A stretch of 64,000 nt of DNA from Trypanosoma brucei gambiense DAL972 (taxonomy: Eukaryota > Euglenozoa > Kinetoplastea > Trypanosomatida > Trypanosomatidae). Location: assembly GCF_000210295.1 (NCBI RefSeq), contig NC_026743.1:310001-374000 (forward strand), read 5' to 3'. The position numbers and the translations under genes are program-made. The notes under the pieces are model-generated. The model saw nothing but the letters and a program-made list of their open reading frames with translations, had not been told where the DNA came from and did not search any database. This document shows positions 31,726 through 43,583 of this stretch, one piece after another; the stretch's first letter is position 1, and every line of letters begins with the position of its first letter.

Positions 31726-34708
31726 ACGTGTACATGTCGCTGAAAGTCCGTACATTTTTTCATGCGGGTGTATGTGTGCCCGTTATTTTTCTTTGGTTCA
31801 CATTGGACGCTGACAGAAACTGCGTCAGATAACAACTAAGATAAATATCGTCAAAAGGTGCAGAAAAAAATAAGGTTAAATGTGTACACTGAGGATGACA
31901 TGAGGAGACAACAGAAGAAGTACTACCAACAGCAAGCAGCATACAATGCGTTATAACCGAAAACGGAAGAAAGGAAGGATGAAAGAAAGAAAGAAAGAGA
32001 GAAAATAAAGGACGGGGGAAGCGATGGTGGGAGGGGAGCAAATGTTCCTCGGCAGCAAAGGAGGGTAAAGGCCGACCAATGGAGGAAAAACAAAAGAAAA
32101 AAATTGGTGAGGCCTCACGGGGGGGGGGGTTGAGAATTGAGAGGGATGGAAGAAAAGAACACGTTCATACAAGACAAACACAAATACACGTGAAGCATCA
32201 CAAACACGAATTACGTGCAATCAACCTGCAGCGGAGAGGCAATAAAATAAAAAAAGAATGGCGGAGTGGAAAGGAGGAAACCAGCAGTTGAGCCCTTTCA
32301 CACACACATAAAAAAAACTTAGCAGTGCACAACATGGCGGACACGAACAGCTGCTACACAGTGATTGAGAAGGAAAATAAATAAATAAACGAGTGGAAAG
32401 AAAGGGATGGAAAGGAGAGGAGAGGAGAGGAGACGCATTTCCACATGTGGCGACCCGTTTTTCCAACCCTCACGTCATGAACTTTATATATTTTTCTTCC
32501 TTTTGTTTTTCTTCTTCCCCTTCCCTTTTCTTTTGTTTTTTTTTTAAAGCCTGATTCATCCTCCCCTTTTTTTGTCCTTAAACAAAATAAAAACTCGGCC
32601 ATTGACGACCGGCTATTTGCTTGCCCTCTCCCTAACCCTGCACCTCTACCGTTTCTCTTCATGAGCTGCAAAACAAACATTCGCACGCCTTCTCCCAAAA
32701 TACAATTACAAACACAAATACGCACAACAACTCATAAGCACAAACAACTTAACCACAGAAGACACAAAACAAAACAAAACATCCTGCCTTTATTATTATT
32801 ATTCCCCCCCCCATTTTTTTTTTTGGGGGGGTTTCACCGCCAACAAATAACTTTCTTCATTTCGCCATTTATCACATCATCACATATCTCAGCGCCCTCT
32901 ACTGCATGGGTTTCAGTCACCCTTATTTTTATTTTGTTCCGCTTTGCATAACTTTTTTTTTGCTATTTAAAATTAACTAACTTCATTTTTTTTTTCTTTT
33001 TTGCCGTTTGTCTCTTGTTTCACCTTATTTTACTCTTTTTTTCTTTATTTTTTCACACACGATTCCTTTTTTTTTTCCGTTTCTTTTAATCTGCATGTGG
33101 ATATACGCCCGTACGTACGCAACAGTTTCATCAAAAGGATATATATATGTTTCTTTTTTTTCATTGGTTTTGTTTTGTTACTTGACAATTTCATTTCATT
33201 TTATTTCATTTCACTTTTCTTTTTTTTTTTCCTTTTCTCCCCTTTCCCCTTTCCGTGCTATTCGTTATTTTCCTCCTTCCCTTTTCTCTCGCTCCCTCAC
33301 CCCTTTTCCTCGCTACAACTTACAAACACAAACACACTCACACTCACACTCACACTTGCATGCGTGTACACACTTTTACTTTTCTTTTCTTCTCTTCTCT
33401 TTTCTCTTTTTTGTTTTGTTTTTTCTTTTAATTATCCGCGAGTGTTCGGGTCGTTGTTTTTGTTTGTTTGTTTGTTTCTTTTATTTCTTTTTTTTTTTTT
33501 TGGGGGGGGGAGGGGAGGGGGAGGTGTCTCTTTTCATATGGTCGCGATACTCATCGATTTTTTGTTTTGTTTTCTGTTTTTACATCGGTGCATCTTCCGC
33601 CTCATTCTTTTCCTTTTCTTTTTTATCTTTTTTAAAAAACAAAAAACCTTTCAAGTCGTCCCTTTTCCTTCACCCGCACCTCCAAACTCGTGTGTGTGTG
33701 TGGGGGGGGGGGCTTTTTTTTTTTCTTCCCTCCTGTTTTGTTCTGCCAACGGTACTTTTGTATTATTATTTTTTTTTCTTCTTTCTTCTTCGCTCCGATT
33801 TTTCTTTTTTTTTTTGTTGTTGTTTCAATTCATTTGCTTTTTTTTTTTGAACTTTTCCTCTTGAGGAGGATATGGGGAGAAGAAAAGGAGTAGGAGGAGG
33901 GTTTTTTTTTTTCATTCATTCATTCATTCATATCCACCCCCTTCCCTTCTCATTTCCTCCCTTACCGTTTATATGGTTGTTGCCTTTCTTTCTTTTCTTG
34001 TTTTGTTTTGTTGTTGTTTCATTTTTCTTTATATATATATATATATATATATTTCATTTCAAGTAAAGAATAAAAAAAGAAAAAAGAAAAAGAAAAGCCA
34101 ACAGGATGGCCCTCCTCACAGCTGCATGTCACATTTATTTATTTTAACTCCTTCGTTGTTGTTTTGTTTTTGTTTTTGTTTTTTCCTCCTTCTCCCCCCA
34201 CCTTTTGTTCTTTTTTTTTCGATTCTTCGGGGTCTTACGGCACTTTACCTGCTTCCATTCATCCATTTGAAAAAAAAAAAAGAGGACGTGACGGGGACGG
34301 GGTGTGGGGGAGTAAAAACGAAAACAGCAGGCGCGGGTTCTTCCTTTTGTTATTATTATTTTTTCTTTTTTTGTTCCTTTTGTTCCTTAAACATTAATAT
34401 CATTTTATACAAAAACAAAACAAAAAACAAAAAAATTGCTCTCTCTCTCCCCCCCCCATTTTTGTTCCGTTTCATTCCGTTCTTGTGTATGTTATATCAT
34501 ATCATATCACTCAAGTTTTGTTTTTTCTTTTGTTTTTTTCTTTTGTTTTTTTTCTTTTTTTTTTCATTTTATTTTGTTTTTGGTTTGTTTTGCCTCCCTC
34601 TCCCTCCTTCCCCACACCGCCGCGTATTTCCCCTCTTATTTCCTCTTCTCTTCACATGATTAATTTAAGTGCTATAAATAACCCTAATGGTAACAGTAAC
34701 CGTCATAA

Positions 34709-34760
34709 TAATAACAATAATAATAATAATAATGATGATGATGATGATTGTGGTGGTGGT
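34709..34760. repeat. Imperfect trinucleotide run: AAT, then GAT, then GGT
   Basis: AATAATAA units pass into five GAT units (from about 34733) and then GTG/GGT units. The graded change of one triplet into the next is visible directly. Confidence 0.8.
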
Positions 34761-35571
34761 AGAAGCAGTAGCGTAAGTGAGCAGAAGGACGAATATAAAT
34801 AAATAAATATACAAATATATTCGCTCAAAAATACCCATACAAAACGGAAACACAGACACGAACGCGAACGCACGGACTCTTTCATATTTTGTTTTGTTAT
34901 ATATATATATATATATAATATTTTGTTTATGTATCTTTTTTTTTCTTCTGTGGTTGCCTCTCCTTCCTTTGGAGTTTTGGCCCAACACATACCCGCTATT
35001 GCCTTTTTTTTTTTCCTTCTTCTTCTTCACTGGTTTTCGGTTGTTGTTTATTCTTCATTTATATATTTTTTCTTTTTTTTTTGTGTGTGTTTTTTTGTGT
35101 GTTTGTTTGCTTCCTTTCCCTTTACCTTTACCTTTGCCATTGGCATTCTTTTTTTTTTTCTGTTGTTGTTTTTGCTAATATTTTCACCCTCTCTTTCTCT
35201 CTTTTTCTTTTTCTTTTCCTGAAAACACAAGCACAAACTTTCATTTGCTTCTTTTTTCTTGTTTTTTTTTCCTTTTGCCTCTTTTGTTTTCCCCCTATTA
35301 TTTTCCCCCTTTTTTCTTTTCGTTTTTTTCTTTTATTTTTTTTTTTACTTTCCGTTCACTCTGCAATAACGGGACTTCTTATTTTTTTTTAAAAAAATTT
35401 TCCATCATCTCGCAATTCCCCTCCCCCTTATCTTTCCTTTTCCCTTACCTTTCCTTTTCATTTCTTTTTTTTTTCCTTTCCCTTTTCCTTTTTCTGTTGT
35501 TGTTGTTGTTTATTTGTTTGTTTGTTTGAAAAATATGATAATTCCGTCCCTTCCGTTCCATTTCAATTAAA

Positions 35572-35765
35572 CTTGTATGTAGAGGGAATCGCACAATGAA
35601 AAAGAAATAAGAAGAGAAAATAATAAAAAAGGAGAAAATAATAAAAAAAGTAAAAAAGTAAAAGCAAAAAAGCAAAAAAGAAAGAAAAGGGGAAGTTGGG
35701 AGAAGGGGGAAAGAAAAGAAAAAAGAAAAGAAAAAAGAAAAGAAAAAAGAAAAGAAAAGAAAAGA
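35572..35765 (-). promoter_or_regulatory. Long AG-free polypyrimidine tract on the minus strand
   Basis: The + strand from 35574 to 35765 is almost pure A/G and contains no CT, so the minus strand has about 190 bases of T/C-rich sequence without an AG. The first AG after it is at 35572. The right part (35711-35765) is a tandem array of AAAAGAAAAG-like units. It begins about 760 bases downstream of the MKT1L stop. This is the form of a strong trans-splice or polyadenylation signal, yet no protein gene follows for 4.5 kb. Confidence 0.45.
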
Positions 35766-36526
35766 ATGCACAAATCCCGGAATGCAATGTACCACATCAC
35801 ACAAATAAACGTCTAGCATCACATCACACAATTCCCCGCCACTTTGCAGCCACCATTCCTTCACACGTGCTTTTATAAATATAAATATATTTTTTCCCCC
35901 TCCTTTTTTTTTTTAAAGAAAAAAAGTAAGTCTCATTTCTTGTTTGTTTTTGTTTTTGTTTCATCTTTCATTTTTTTTGTTCTTGTTGCTGCTGCTGTTC
36001 CATTCCTATTCTTCTTCCCCCATGGTGAAGAGAAGGAGGAGGGAGAGAAAGAAGGAAGTAAAGGAGATAAAGCGACGGTTCATTTCTTACGCATAATAAT
36101 AGTAATAATAATAATAACAGTAATAATGATTGTAATAATTACTCTTTCTCATCTGCTCATTGACCGATAACATCTCCACTCTCCAGTTCCTTTTTTCTCC
36201 TCTTCCTCTTTCTTTGTTTTCTCACTCTTTCTCTTCCTCTTTTCTTTTTTTTTTTGCTTCTTCGTCGATTTCCCCCTCCACACACACACATACTTCTTCA
36301 AAAGAAGATGGGGGGAAAAAAAAGAAACAGAAATCGAAAGTAAAAAGAAAAAAAGAGAATGAGAGAGTAGGGAAAGGAAAAGGAAAAAAAAATAGTAACA
36401 ATAGTAACAGTAATAACAGTAGTAACGACAACAGTGACAACTGTTATTATCATTATTATCATTATACTTCCATGTTCATTTTATTTGGTATCAGTGTACG
36501 GTGCAGCCATGGGGGACGCGTCTTTA

Positions 36527-39500
36527 CTAGTGAGGAATCGGTTCTTGGTGTTGTGGTGGATATAAATTGTGGATATCACCTGGGGGATTGTCATCAATGT
36601 GATCGCGCCACTTTTCCCACATCATTTCGATTGTGTCCTCAACAATAGTGCCAGTAAGTTGGTCCTTTGCGACAATTGTTTCCTTATCATTCAACTTGTA
36701 GGCGTTAATTAGGTACAGTGCTTGAAGTGTGAAGGACATAACCAAATGAAGGTGGTCGGCAAGATCAGGAATGTCGCGGAATTTCCCTTGCAAGTACTCT
36801 ATTCGCTCCTCCCGCGTGGTGAGGCTAGCTTGGTAGTCCGATGGGAAAACGAGTACGTAGTGAAGAAGTAACCCACCGATGGTGGATGGAACATCCCCAA
36901 ACGGTAATATGGAGGCGAATTCAGCAAAATCTTGCAAACTGCAGCTGCTGTTTCCAGAAAGGAACACAGTGGAGGTGATAACCTCTACAAGCTCGCGAAG
37001 GCAGCGGCACATAGCACGAACCATTACAGTGAAGGCACATAAGTGTCGACTGTAGACAGGAGCCCATACAAAGGGCAAGTTCTCACTCGCACGGCGATAC
37101 GGCAGCTTGACGAGACAAGCAATACGTGAGGCCAGTAACACACGCGAGTCACTATTGGTATCCTGGTCATCCATACTAATTTCTACCTGCTGATTGGCAG
37201 GATTGATGTAGCGACAGGGATTGCTATTGATAATTCGAACGCGGACCAACTCCGTCAGGAGAACAAAAGATGCCTGAACGTCAAGCGGGTTTGCCTTGAT
37301 GGTTGCCCTCAGATATATGGGAAAGTACACAGATGGGTAGTCCTTTAATCCCTCATCCGCCATGAAATTGATGTCGCTTGCTTCACTTCTCTTCATGCTG
37401 CTGAGATCCTTTTCGTGGTAGGCGGCCGGGACGGAACCACCCCGGTCGTGGCCGTCCATCCCGCAGCACTCCATTTCCATCCCATCCAGCGCGTCGTTAG
37501 GAGCAGTGGAGTGCGAAAAGTAACCGAGGAAATCAAATGACTTAAGAAGAATAGCTAAAAAGGTCTCCCTCTTGCTGTTGTAGCGGATGGGCACCCGACC
37601 TGCAGGACGGTTGCTCTCTTCCACCGCTGGTCTCGATGCATCAGCTGTGACACTAAGCACTGAGGCAATGCTATAATCTGCTAAACAGTCTTCGTCCAAT
37701 TTCTTCAGCTGATCACTATCTGAGATTTCCCACTCGTCTAAGTCGATGAGGTCGCGGGGTCGATCCATCGGAGCCAATATCGGTTGAAACCATCGAACCC
37801 ACGAAAGGCACTCGGTCCGTTTGATTGGGGGCGGGTGCGCAATCCTCTTCAGTATCTGTCCAATGACTTGACTGCGCATCGTCATGAGGAGCCCTAATGT
37901 GGTGTGATAGTCCTTAGTGTCTGAAACGGGGCATTCATCACGGAGGTACGACTGTGTTATAGCCGTCATTATACGCACAGACAGCAGTCCAGAGAACTGC
38001 ATGTAAAATAGTGACAGCGGCACAAGATGACCCAACACCCCGGCGAGATTTGTAGGCATGTCGGCGTTCGTCAAGTCAGGATCGAGTACGCGAACTAAGT
38101 ATACCAACGGTGTGTCCCGTGATTTCGTGGAGAAGACCGCACTGTAACGAAGGTATCCACGCCCTTTGGAATGCTTAATGGAGAGACCGGCCTTCTTGCC
38201 CGTTTCCTGTGAGCATGCATGGGCATTGATAAAGTCCTTAATGGAGCGAAATTTCGGTGTGGGCGTGGATAGTTCCTCATAAACCTCCTGCATTGAAAGA
38301 TTAAGGGTCACGCGCGCGGACGACAGTGCAGCGTGCGTTGCCGTAATGAGGCCAAGGTCCATCAACCTATCCCCCGCAACTCTAGTATTCGTTTCGGTGA
38401 CGTGATTCGGGAAGAGTGCACGAAGAACCCTATCCCTGTCTAGATAATTTACGCTGCTATTAGACACGTCAATCTGCACAATGACTTTCATTTCGTCATA
38501 CGGAAGCAACAACATCTCTGGCGGCCCCATTAATAAATCTGCAATTCCCTCCTTGTGGAATGCAACCATCTGTGCCCAGTTGAGGAACGGGGCCGTAACC
38601 GCCATTACGCCCAGTTCCTCCTTCAAGTAGCGTGCAACCGCCATTTGCACGTCCTCGCCTAGGGGCTGATCAAACGCTTCTTGAATTTCCACTTCATCCG
38701 GTATTTCACCATCCTCCAGCTTACTCCAGACGGCGTCGCGAGCACGCAGCTCCGCCTCAGTCGTTAGAAATGTCTCCACATCACCACTCACGCTAAGACC
38801 GTTGAAGACCCAAATGGGTTCCAGTTTCATGTTTCGCATCCACTCCACGTGCTGCTGCACTAACATGAGTAATTCCTCGGGGAGTGTAGAGTGAAGAAAC
38901 CACAAGGAGTCTCTCTTCCTGAGCTCATCACGAAGACTCGTAAGGCAGAAGTTACCGTCCACAGCCACTTTCAGCGCGGGGTCGTCCTTTCCATATCCCT
39001 CTGGAAAGAACTTTGAGATATTGTCCACCGACACAAGGCCCCGATCATGTAGACAATCGTAAAGCGCCTCCGTGGAGCCGCTCATATTCGCATCGTCCCC
39101 CGGAAATGTGTCACCCATGCTTGGGGTCGTAGGGATCATAGCGTGCGGACTGGGCGACACGCCTGGTAGAGGCATAAAGTTGCCCACTTGGGGGGGTAAA
39201 CCTTGGCCCATCATGGGCGACTGATTCATGCGGTTGGGAGGCATCATCCCAGGATCAGGTGTACCTATGCGCGGTGGACGTGATGCGTTTGATGCAGGCA
39301 CTTGGGGACCCATCCCCCTTGCCCGCATTTCCAAGTAACCAGCATTGCCACCACCACCACCGCCACCACCAATACCAGCCGGGGGCCTCGACGCGTTCAT
39401 CGGACCTCCAGGGCCAACACCTGCACCAGGCAAAACGCCACCGTACGGCGGGCCCGCCGGCATCGGTGGTGGCGGTGGTGGTCCCACAGGTGCACCCGCA

Positions 39501-40189
39501 CCGTAACCTACCTGCGCTGGAGGGCTTACGCGCGTATCCGGGTACCCGTCATGACGCATCATTGGTGCACCGTACATTCCGCTGGGTTGCATATGTTCCA
39601 TGAGAGGTTGTCCTCCACGACCAAATCCCATTGGCGTGTGCGCCCCTTGATGGGGAAGTGCACCGTACCCACCGGGAAGGGGTGCACCGGCAGGAAGCCC
39701 GTTGTGCATCGCTGGGTTACGCCCGTAAGGAATATTTGCTCCACCTCCCATATGGGAAGGGGAGGAAGGATACTGGCCACCGTGCACATCTCGGTACATT
39801 CCACCCATATCTCCGTAACCACCACCGGTGCCCGGGCTCATTTGATTGTAGCCCTGATTATACATGGGCGTCTGCTGCGGAGGACTATTCCACGGACTGC
39901 CAGAGACACCCTGCCCAAAACTATGTGGTGGCATTTGCGGCTGACGGATGTTATCGTAAGCATTACCGTAAACGCCATTGTGATGGGAGTGATGATGGTG
40001 ATGTTGGTGCGGATGTTGGTGAGGATGTTGGTGCTGGTGCTGATGTTGATGCTGATGCTGATGATGATGCTGATGCTGATGATGGTGCGGATACATCATA
40101 GAGGGGCCTGGGGGTGACATTTGTGGCCCCTGCTGTCCCAGGTTTCGGCCCTGTCGTTCATTATTGCGATTTGCTCCAGCTTTCCTCAT
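36527..40189 (-). CDS. MKT1L: MKT1-like protein (XPG/FEN1-fold post-transcriptional regulator)
   Basis: A 1220-residue protein. The frame is open to 40213, but only through a GTG; the first ATG is at 40187-40189. Residues about 35-71 are a His/Gln tract. A Pro/Gly/Met-rich disordered region continues to about residue 360 and includes a nine-residue run that is nearly all Gly. A degenerate XPG N-domain follows (about 373-430, with VAVDGNFCL), then an XPG-I-like region (WVFNGLSVSG; YDEMKVIVQIDVSNSSV) and MKT1-type C-terminal helices. In yeast and trypanosomes MKT1 proteins lack nuclease activity and act with PBP1, LSM12 and XAC1 to stabilise or activate mRNAs. From memory T. brucei has MKT1 and a larger relative, MKT1L, with such an N-terminus, directly upstream of the methionyl-tRNA synthetase gene. 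The 5' UTR has no upstream ATG. Confidence 0.88.
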   Translation of the reverse strand: MRKAGANRNNERQGRNLGQQGPQMSPPGPSMMYPHHHQHQHHHQHQHQHQHQHQHPHQHPHQHHHHHSHHNGVYGNAYDNIRQPQMPPHSFGQGVSGSPWNSPPQQTPMYNQGYNQMSPGTGGGYGDMGGMYRDVHGGQYPSSPSHMGGGANIPYGRNPAMHNGLPAGAPLPGGYGALPHQGAHTPMGFGRGGQPLMEHMQPSGMYGAPMMRHDGYPDTRVSPPAQVGYGAGAPVGPPPPPPMPAGPPYGGVLPGAGVGPGGPMNASRPPAGIGGGGGGGGNAGYLEMRARGMGPQVPASNASRPPRIGTPDPGMMPPNRMNQSPMMGQGLPPQVGNFMPLPGVSPSPHAMIPTTPSMGDTFPGDDANMSGSTEALYDCLHDRGLVSVDNISKFFPEGYGKDDPALKVAVDGNFCLTSLRDELRKRDSLWFLHSTLPEELLMLVQQHVEWMRNMKLEPIWVFNGLSVSGDVETFLTTEAELRARDAVWSKLEDGEIPDEVEIQEAFDQPLGEDVQMAVARYLKEELGVMAVTAPFLNWAQMVAFHKEGIADLLMGPPEMLLLPYDEMKVIVQIDVSNSSVNYLDRDRVLRALFPNHVTETNTRVAGDRLMDLGLITATHAALSSARVTLNLSMQEVYEELSTPTPKFRSIKDFINAHACSQETGKKAGLSIKHSKGRGYLRYSAVFSTKSRDTPLVYLVRVLDPDLTNADMPTNLAGVLGHLVPLSLFYMQFSGLLSVRIMTAITQSYLRDECPVSDTKDYHTTLGLLMTMRSQVIGQILKRIAHPPPIKRTECLSWVRWFQPILAPMDRPRDLIDLDEWEISDSDQLKKLDEDCLADYSIASVLSVTADASRPAVEESNRPAGRVPIRYNSKRETFLAILLKSFDFLGYFSHSTAPNDALDGMEMECCGMDGHDRGGSVPAAYHEKDLSSMKRSEASDINFMADEGLKDYPSVYFPIYLRATIKANPLDVQASFVLLTELVRVRIINSNPCRYINPANQQVEISMDDQDTNSDSRVLLASRIACLVKLPYRRASENLPFVWAPVYSRHLCAFTVMVRAMCRCLRELVEVITSTVFLSGNSSCSLQDFAEFASILPFGDVPSTIGGLLLHYVLVFPSDYQASLTTREERIEYLQGKFRDIPDLADHLHLVMSFTLQALYLINAYKLNDKETIVAKDQLTGTIVEDTIEMMWEKWRDHIDDNPPGDIHNLYPPQHQEPIPH

Positions 40190-41261
40190 TTGTGCTTCCC
40201 CCGTCTGTTCCACCTAACTAACACACGCACGCCCAGACAACAACTACGACTAACAACACCTCAAAAGAAAAAATTGCTATTTTTTTTTCTTTAAAAAAAA
40301 AAAAAGCGACGGCAACAACTACAACTACAAATATATAACAGCTGCTTTCAAGGAAAGGTGCAACGTTAACACACTTTCCCCCTTTACTATTGCTTTATAT
40401 ACAAAAGTTAACAACACAGGAGGAAACGCAGGAGAGAGAAGGGAGATTATTAAGGGAGGTAAGGGAAAAGAAAATGCAGGACCTGTGATACACAGACAAG
40501 CTTGATCCAGGCCTCCCCGGGAACTGGGGTGCCCAGACACTGGCGTAGAAAATAAAAGAAGGAAAAAAATAAAGAAATGGAAGTAACGGGAAAGCCCCCA
40601 CAGAAACGCTAAAGATGATTCCCCTTCAGATTAACCTCAGATACCCACTGGGAAGTTACGAAGTGTGGTAATACAACAGCTTCTCAAGAAATGAGTGAAC
40701 AAACAAATAAAGTAAAGGAATACCCGCCCAGGTGCACATATATCAACTCTCCCCAACGCTACACTCTCTCCAGCACCCCCTTTCGCGTTTTGTTTAAGCA
40801 GCCCACTGCGTTACCGGCGTTTGTCAATTTAAATACTACCAATTATTATTCTTTCACCTGCTCATATGTCCCTCACCGGCACGATGTTACCATCGGGGCG
40901 CAGCGGCCATTTCACGGACAGCTCTGAGTCATTTTCAAAAGAAAAAGGGCGAAAACTACAAAACTACAACAACACAATTGTGAATCATAAAAGAAGGAAA
41001 AGTGATGATTTTAGGAGAACTCGAAGCCAAACGGAACCGAGGCGATCAATCAAAAACACACACAAAAAGAAAAGCATACGGGGTTTCCTCCAGGAAAATT
41101 TTTAAAGTTTCACTGAGACGTGGGGAGAAAAAAATAGGTTGAACAGCGAATAGCGTGCGCTGGAGCACGAATGAGGCGGCTGTGACGGAAGATGATGAAG
41201 AGAAAATAAGTAAGAGGAAATGAGAACCGCTATTGGCTAGCTAGAGAAATCATTCGTACAC
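40190..41261. other. Intergenic stretch between MetRS and MKT1L
   Basis: It holds the MKT1L splice signals on the left and presumed MetRS 3' UTR on the right. No open frame with a convincing composition is present. Confidence 0.65.
40260..40305 (-). promoter_or_regulatory. Predicted trans-splice region of MKT1L
   Basis: On the minus strand a run of 13-14 T (40291-40305) is followed by AG at 40289, then a second tract (CAATTTTTTCTTTTGAG) with AG at 40260. Either site gives a short 5' UTR of 70-100 bases. Confidence 0.5.
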
Positions 41262-43583
41262 TTATGTACTCTTTGTATTCTCTGTTGAGCGCTTGCTGAA
41301 CAGCACCTCTCCCTCCACTGCGGGGCCGAGACGCGTTCCAGGAGGAACGGCACCAAACTCAAAGTTCTCAATACCTTTACGATGTACCTCGGGGACGCCC
41401 AACATGTCAAAAATAACAACGGACTTCCGCGGAAGAATTGGGGAAAGGAGCAGCGTCGTCACGCGTACACCCTCCAGGGTAATGTACAGCACCGTGCGGA
41501 GCCGTTCCGGGTCTGTTTTGACGAGTTTCCATGGCGCCATGTCGGTGACGTAAGCGTTGATGGCACGTAGCACGTCGAAAACGGCAATGATAGCTTTCTG
41601 TATGTCGGGAATCAGGTAGTAGTGATCCGCCGTTCCAGGCAAATCCTTAATGAGTTGTATGAGGGACTCGTCCTCCTCGGTGTAAGCCGCAGGACTGGGC
41701 CACTCGCCGTTAACATTTATCTTCGCAGAAGTGCACCGCATGACAAGATTGCCGAGCGTATCAGCAAGCTCACCATTAAGGCGGGCAATCATGTTCTTGT
41801 CACTGTAGTCACCATCATCGGAGAAGCCCGACTCCCGAAGCAGGAAGTACTTAAGCGCATCGTAACCAAACTCCTCTGCCTTCTCCACCGGATCGAAAAC
41901 GTTCCCGAGGGATTTGCTGATCTTCTTGCGATCCTTTGTCCACCACCCATGTGCGACAATCTTCTTGGGTAGTGGAAGGCCAGCAGAGAGCAGGAACGCA
42001 GGCCAGTAAATTGCGTGGAACTTCAAAATGTCTTTCCCAATAACGTGAACATCAGCAGGGAAGCGCTCGAGCTCGTTAAAGTCATCCACTAGGCTCACCT
42101 CCTTCCCGGATTCATCTACTCGAAGACGTGAACCGGTTAAATAATTCGTCAGAGCGTCGAGCCAGACATAAACGCAGTGGTCTGGGTTGCCTGGAACGGG
42201 TATCGCCCAGTTGTGCAGTGTTTCCTTCTTGCGGGAGACACTCAGGTCAGGCAAGCCCTTCTCCACCGCGCGAATTACCTCCCTTCTGCGAAACTCTGGC
42301 ACTATGCAACCGGGGTTGGCATGGTACCATTCCAAAAGCCTCTCGCGGAACGCGCTCAGGCGGAACATATAATTTTCTTCTGAGACCCACGTTACGACGT
42401 GCCCACTTTCGAGGCTCACTTTGCATGGATTGCCATCCTTGTCAACTCCGTCCGTGATGTTCTGTGGCGTAAGGAAGGACTCATCACTGATTGAATACCA
42501 ACCTTCATAACGGCCGAGATAGATGTCACCTTTCTGCTCCAACTTCGTCCATAGCTCCTTAACCACCGCCTTGTGTTGCTCATTGGTGGTGCGAATGAAG
42601 TAGTCGATGCTGTAATCCATCTGTTCAAAACACTTCTTGAACTCGCCAGCCACAGCAGCCGTAAAATCATACGGAGAAACCTGTTTCTGCTTGGCAGCTT
42701 CGGCTACCTTCTGCCCGTGTTCATCGGTGCCAGTCAATGCAAACACCCGCTCTCCCTTCACGCGGTGGTACCTCCCAATGACGTCGGTAATCAAAGTGCT
42801 GTACACGTGACCAATGTGTGGTGCTGCATTCACGTAGTAAATGGGTGATGTGACAAAGAATACTTTCTCCACCTTAGCCGACACCTTGTACACACGTGGG
42901 CACCGCAAGAAGTCGGCAGCTTCCTGCACAGAGAGGTTCTCGAAGGCGTTATCAATCAACGTCTTCTGTTCCTTTTGAAAGGTATTGAACCACTTCACAA
43001 GATGCGGTAGCTGTTGCTTCTCCGAGTCCCGCAGCACACCGCTCTCGCAGAGAGCAGGAAGGACAGCACACCATACAATACAGTCAATGAAAAAAGTGCT
43101 GACGGCATCGGTGGGATCCGCAGCCCCTTTACCTTCAACAGCTGGAAAGTAAACACAGCGGTCATCATTTTCACTAATCTTTTTGTCGAGATATGAAAAT
43201 ACAGCCAGAGACTCCGCCGTTTGCCGTCGTTGCGTGTAGAGCGGGTGCACAGCACGGGTAAAAGTCGTTGCCTCCCACTCCAACCACGTCTCGTGCTCCA
43301 ATGTCAGGTTTGTCAAACCGGCAACGGGAGAGGCGGTACCGTCACCATTAGATGAATCTGCTACCCCTCCATTATTACTAGTGGGTTCAACGTTGTAAAA
43401 TAAAATGACGCGGGCCATTTCGTTAGGTGCAATGATGGGCTGCTTGAAGGCTGGATGGTGCAAAATAGGAGTTGCATATGCTCCCGATAGCGACACCTCT
43501 ACGGGTCGTTTAACGTAATAAGAGCATAGCAACACCTTGAGGGCTTGTGAGTTGGCCTTTTCTGAAAGTAGCTTTAGAGCCAT
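41262..43583 (-). CDS. METRS: Methionyl-tRNA synthetase
   Basis: A 773-residue class I aminoacyl-tRNA synthetase that charges tRNA-Met in the cytosol (and, if imported, the mitochondrion). The N-terminal 235 residues form a separate domain with a GST-C-like helical part (about 115-215), as used for contacts in multi-synthetase complexes. The Rossmann catalytic domain starts near 238: HIGH is H256-IGH259 (PHIGHVYS), the connective peptide follows, and the KMSKS-type loop is KISKS (554-558). A helical anticodon-binding domain completes the protein. The core resembles the bacterial MetRS type rather than the human cytosolic one, which is why this enzyme has been pursued as a drug target in T. 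brucei; the length equals the value I remember for that enzyme. No C-terminal tRNA-binding domain is attached. Confidence 0.96.
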   Translation of the reverse strand: MALKLLSEKANSQALKVLLCSYYVKRPVEVSLSGAYATPILHHPAFKQPIIAPNEMARVILFYNVEPTSNNGGVADSSNGDGTASPVAGLTNLTLEHETWLEWEATTFTRAVHPLYTQRRQTAESLAVFSYLDKKISENDDRCVYFPAVEGKGAADPTDAVSTFFIDCIVWCAVLPALCESGVLRDSEKQQLPHLVKWFNTFQKEQKTLIDNAFENLSVQEAADFLRCPRVYKVSAKVEKVFFVTSPIYYVNAAPHIGHVYSTLITDVIGRYHRVKGERVFALTGTDEHGQKVAEAAKQKQVSPYDFTAAVAGEFKKCFEQMDYSIDYFIRTTNEQHKAVVKELWTKLEQKGDIYLGRYEGWYSISDESFLTPQNITDGVDKDGNPCKVSLESGHVVTWVSEENYMFRLSAFRERLLEWYHANPGCIVPEFRRREVIRAVEKGLPDLSVSRKKETLHNWAIPVPGNPDHCVYVWLDALTNYLTGSRLRVDESGKEVSLVDDFNELERFPADVHVIGKDILKFHAIYWPAFLLSAGLPLPKKIVAHGWWTKDRKKISKSLGNVFDPVEKAEEFGYDALKYFLLRESGFSDDGDYSDKNMIARLNGELADTLGNLVMRCTSAKINVNGEWPSPAAYTEEDESLIQLIKDLPGTADHYYLIPDIQKAIIAVFDVLRAINAYVTDMAPWKLVKTDPERLRTVLYITLEGVRVTTLLLSPILPRKSVVIFDMLGVPEVHRKGIENFEFGAVPPGTRLGPAVEGEVLFSKRSTENTKST

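Noticed and set aside
33001..33864. + strand frames of 280-287 codons rich in Phe, Leu and Ser
   Set aside because: Low-complexity translation of poly-T DNA on the untranscribed strand.
39302..40117. + strand frame of 271 codons opposite the MKT1L N-terminus
   Set aside because: A shadow of the His/Gln/Pro/Gly-rich coding region; the repeats explain its openness.
40190..40213. MKT1L start at a GTG eight codons upstream
   Set aside because: Kinetoplastid translation starts at ATG; the first in-frame ATG is at 40187-40189.
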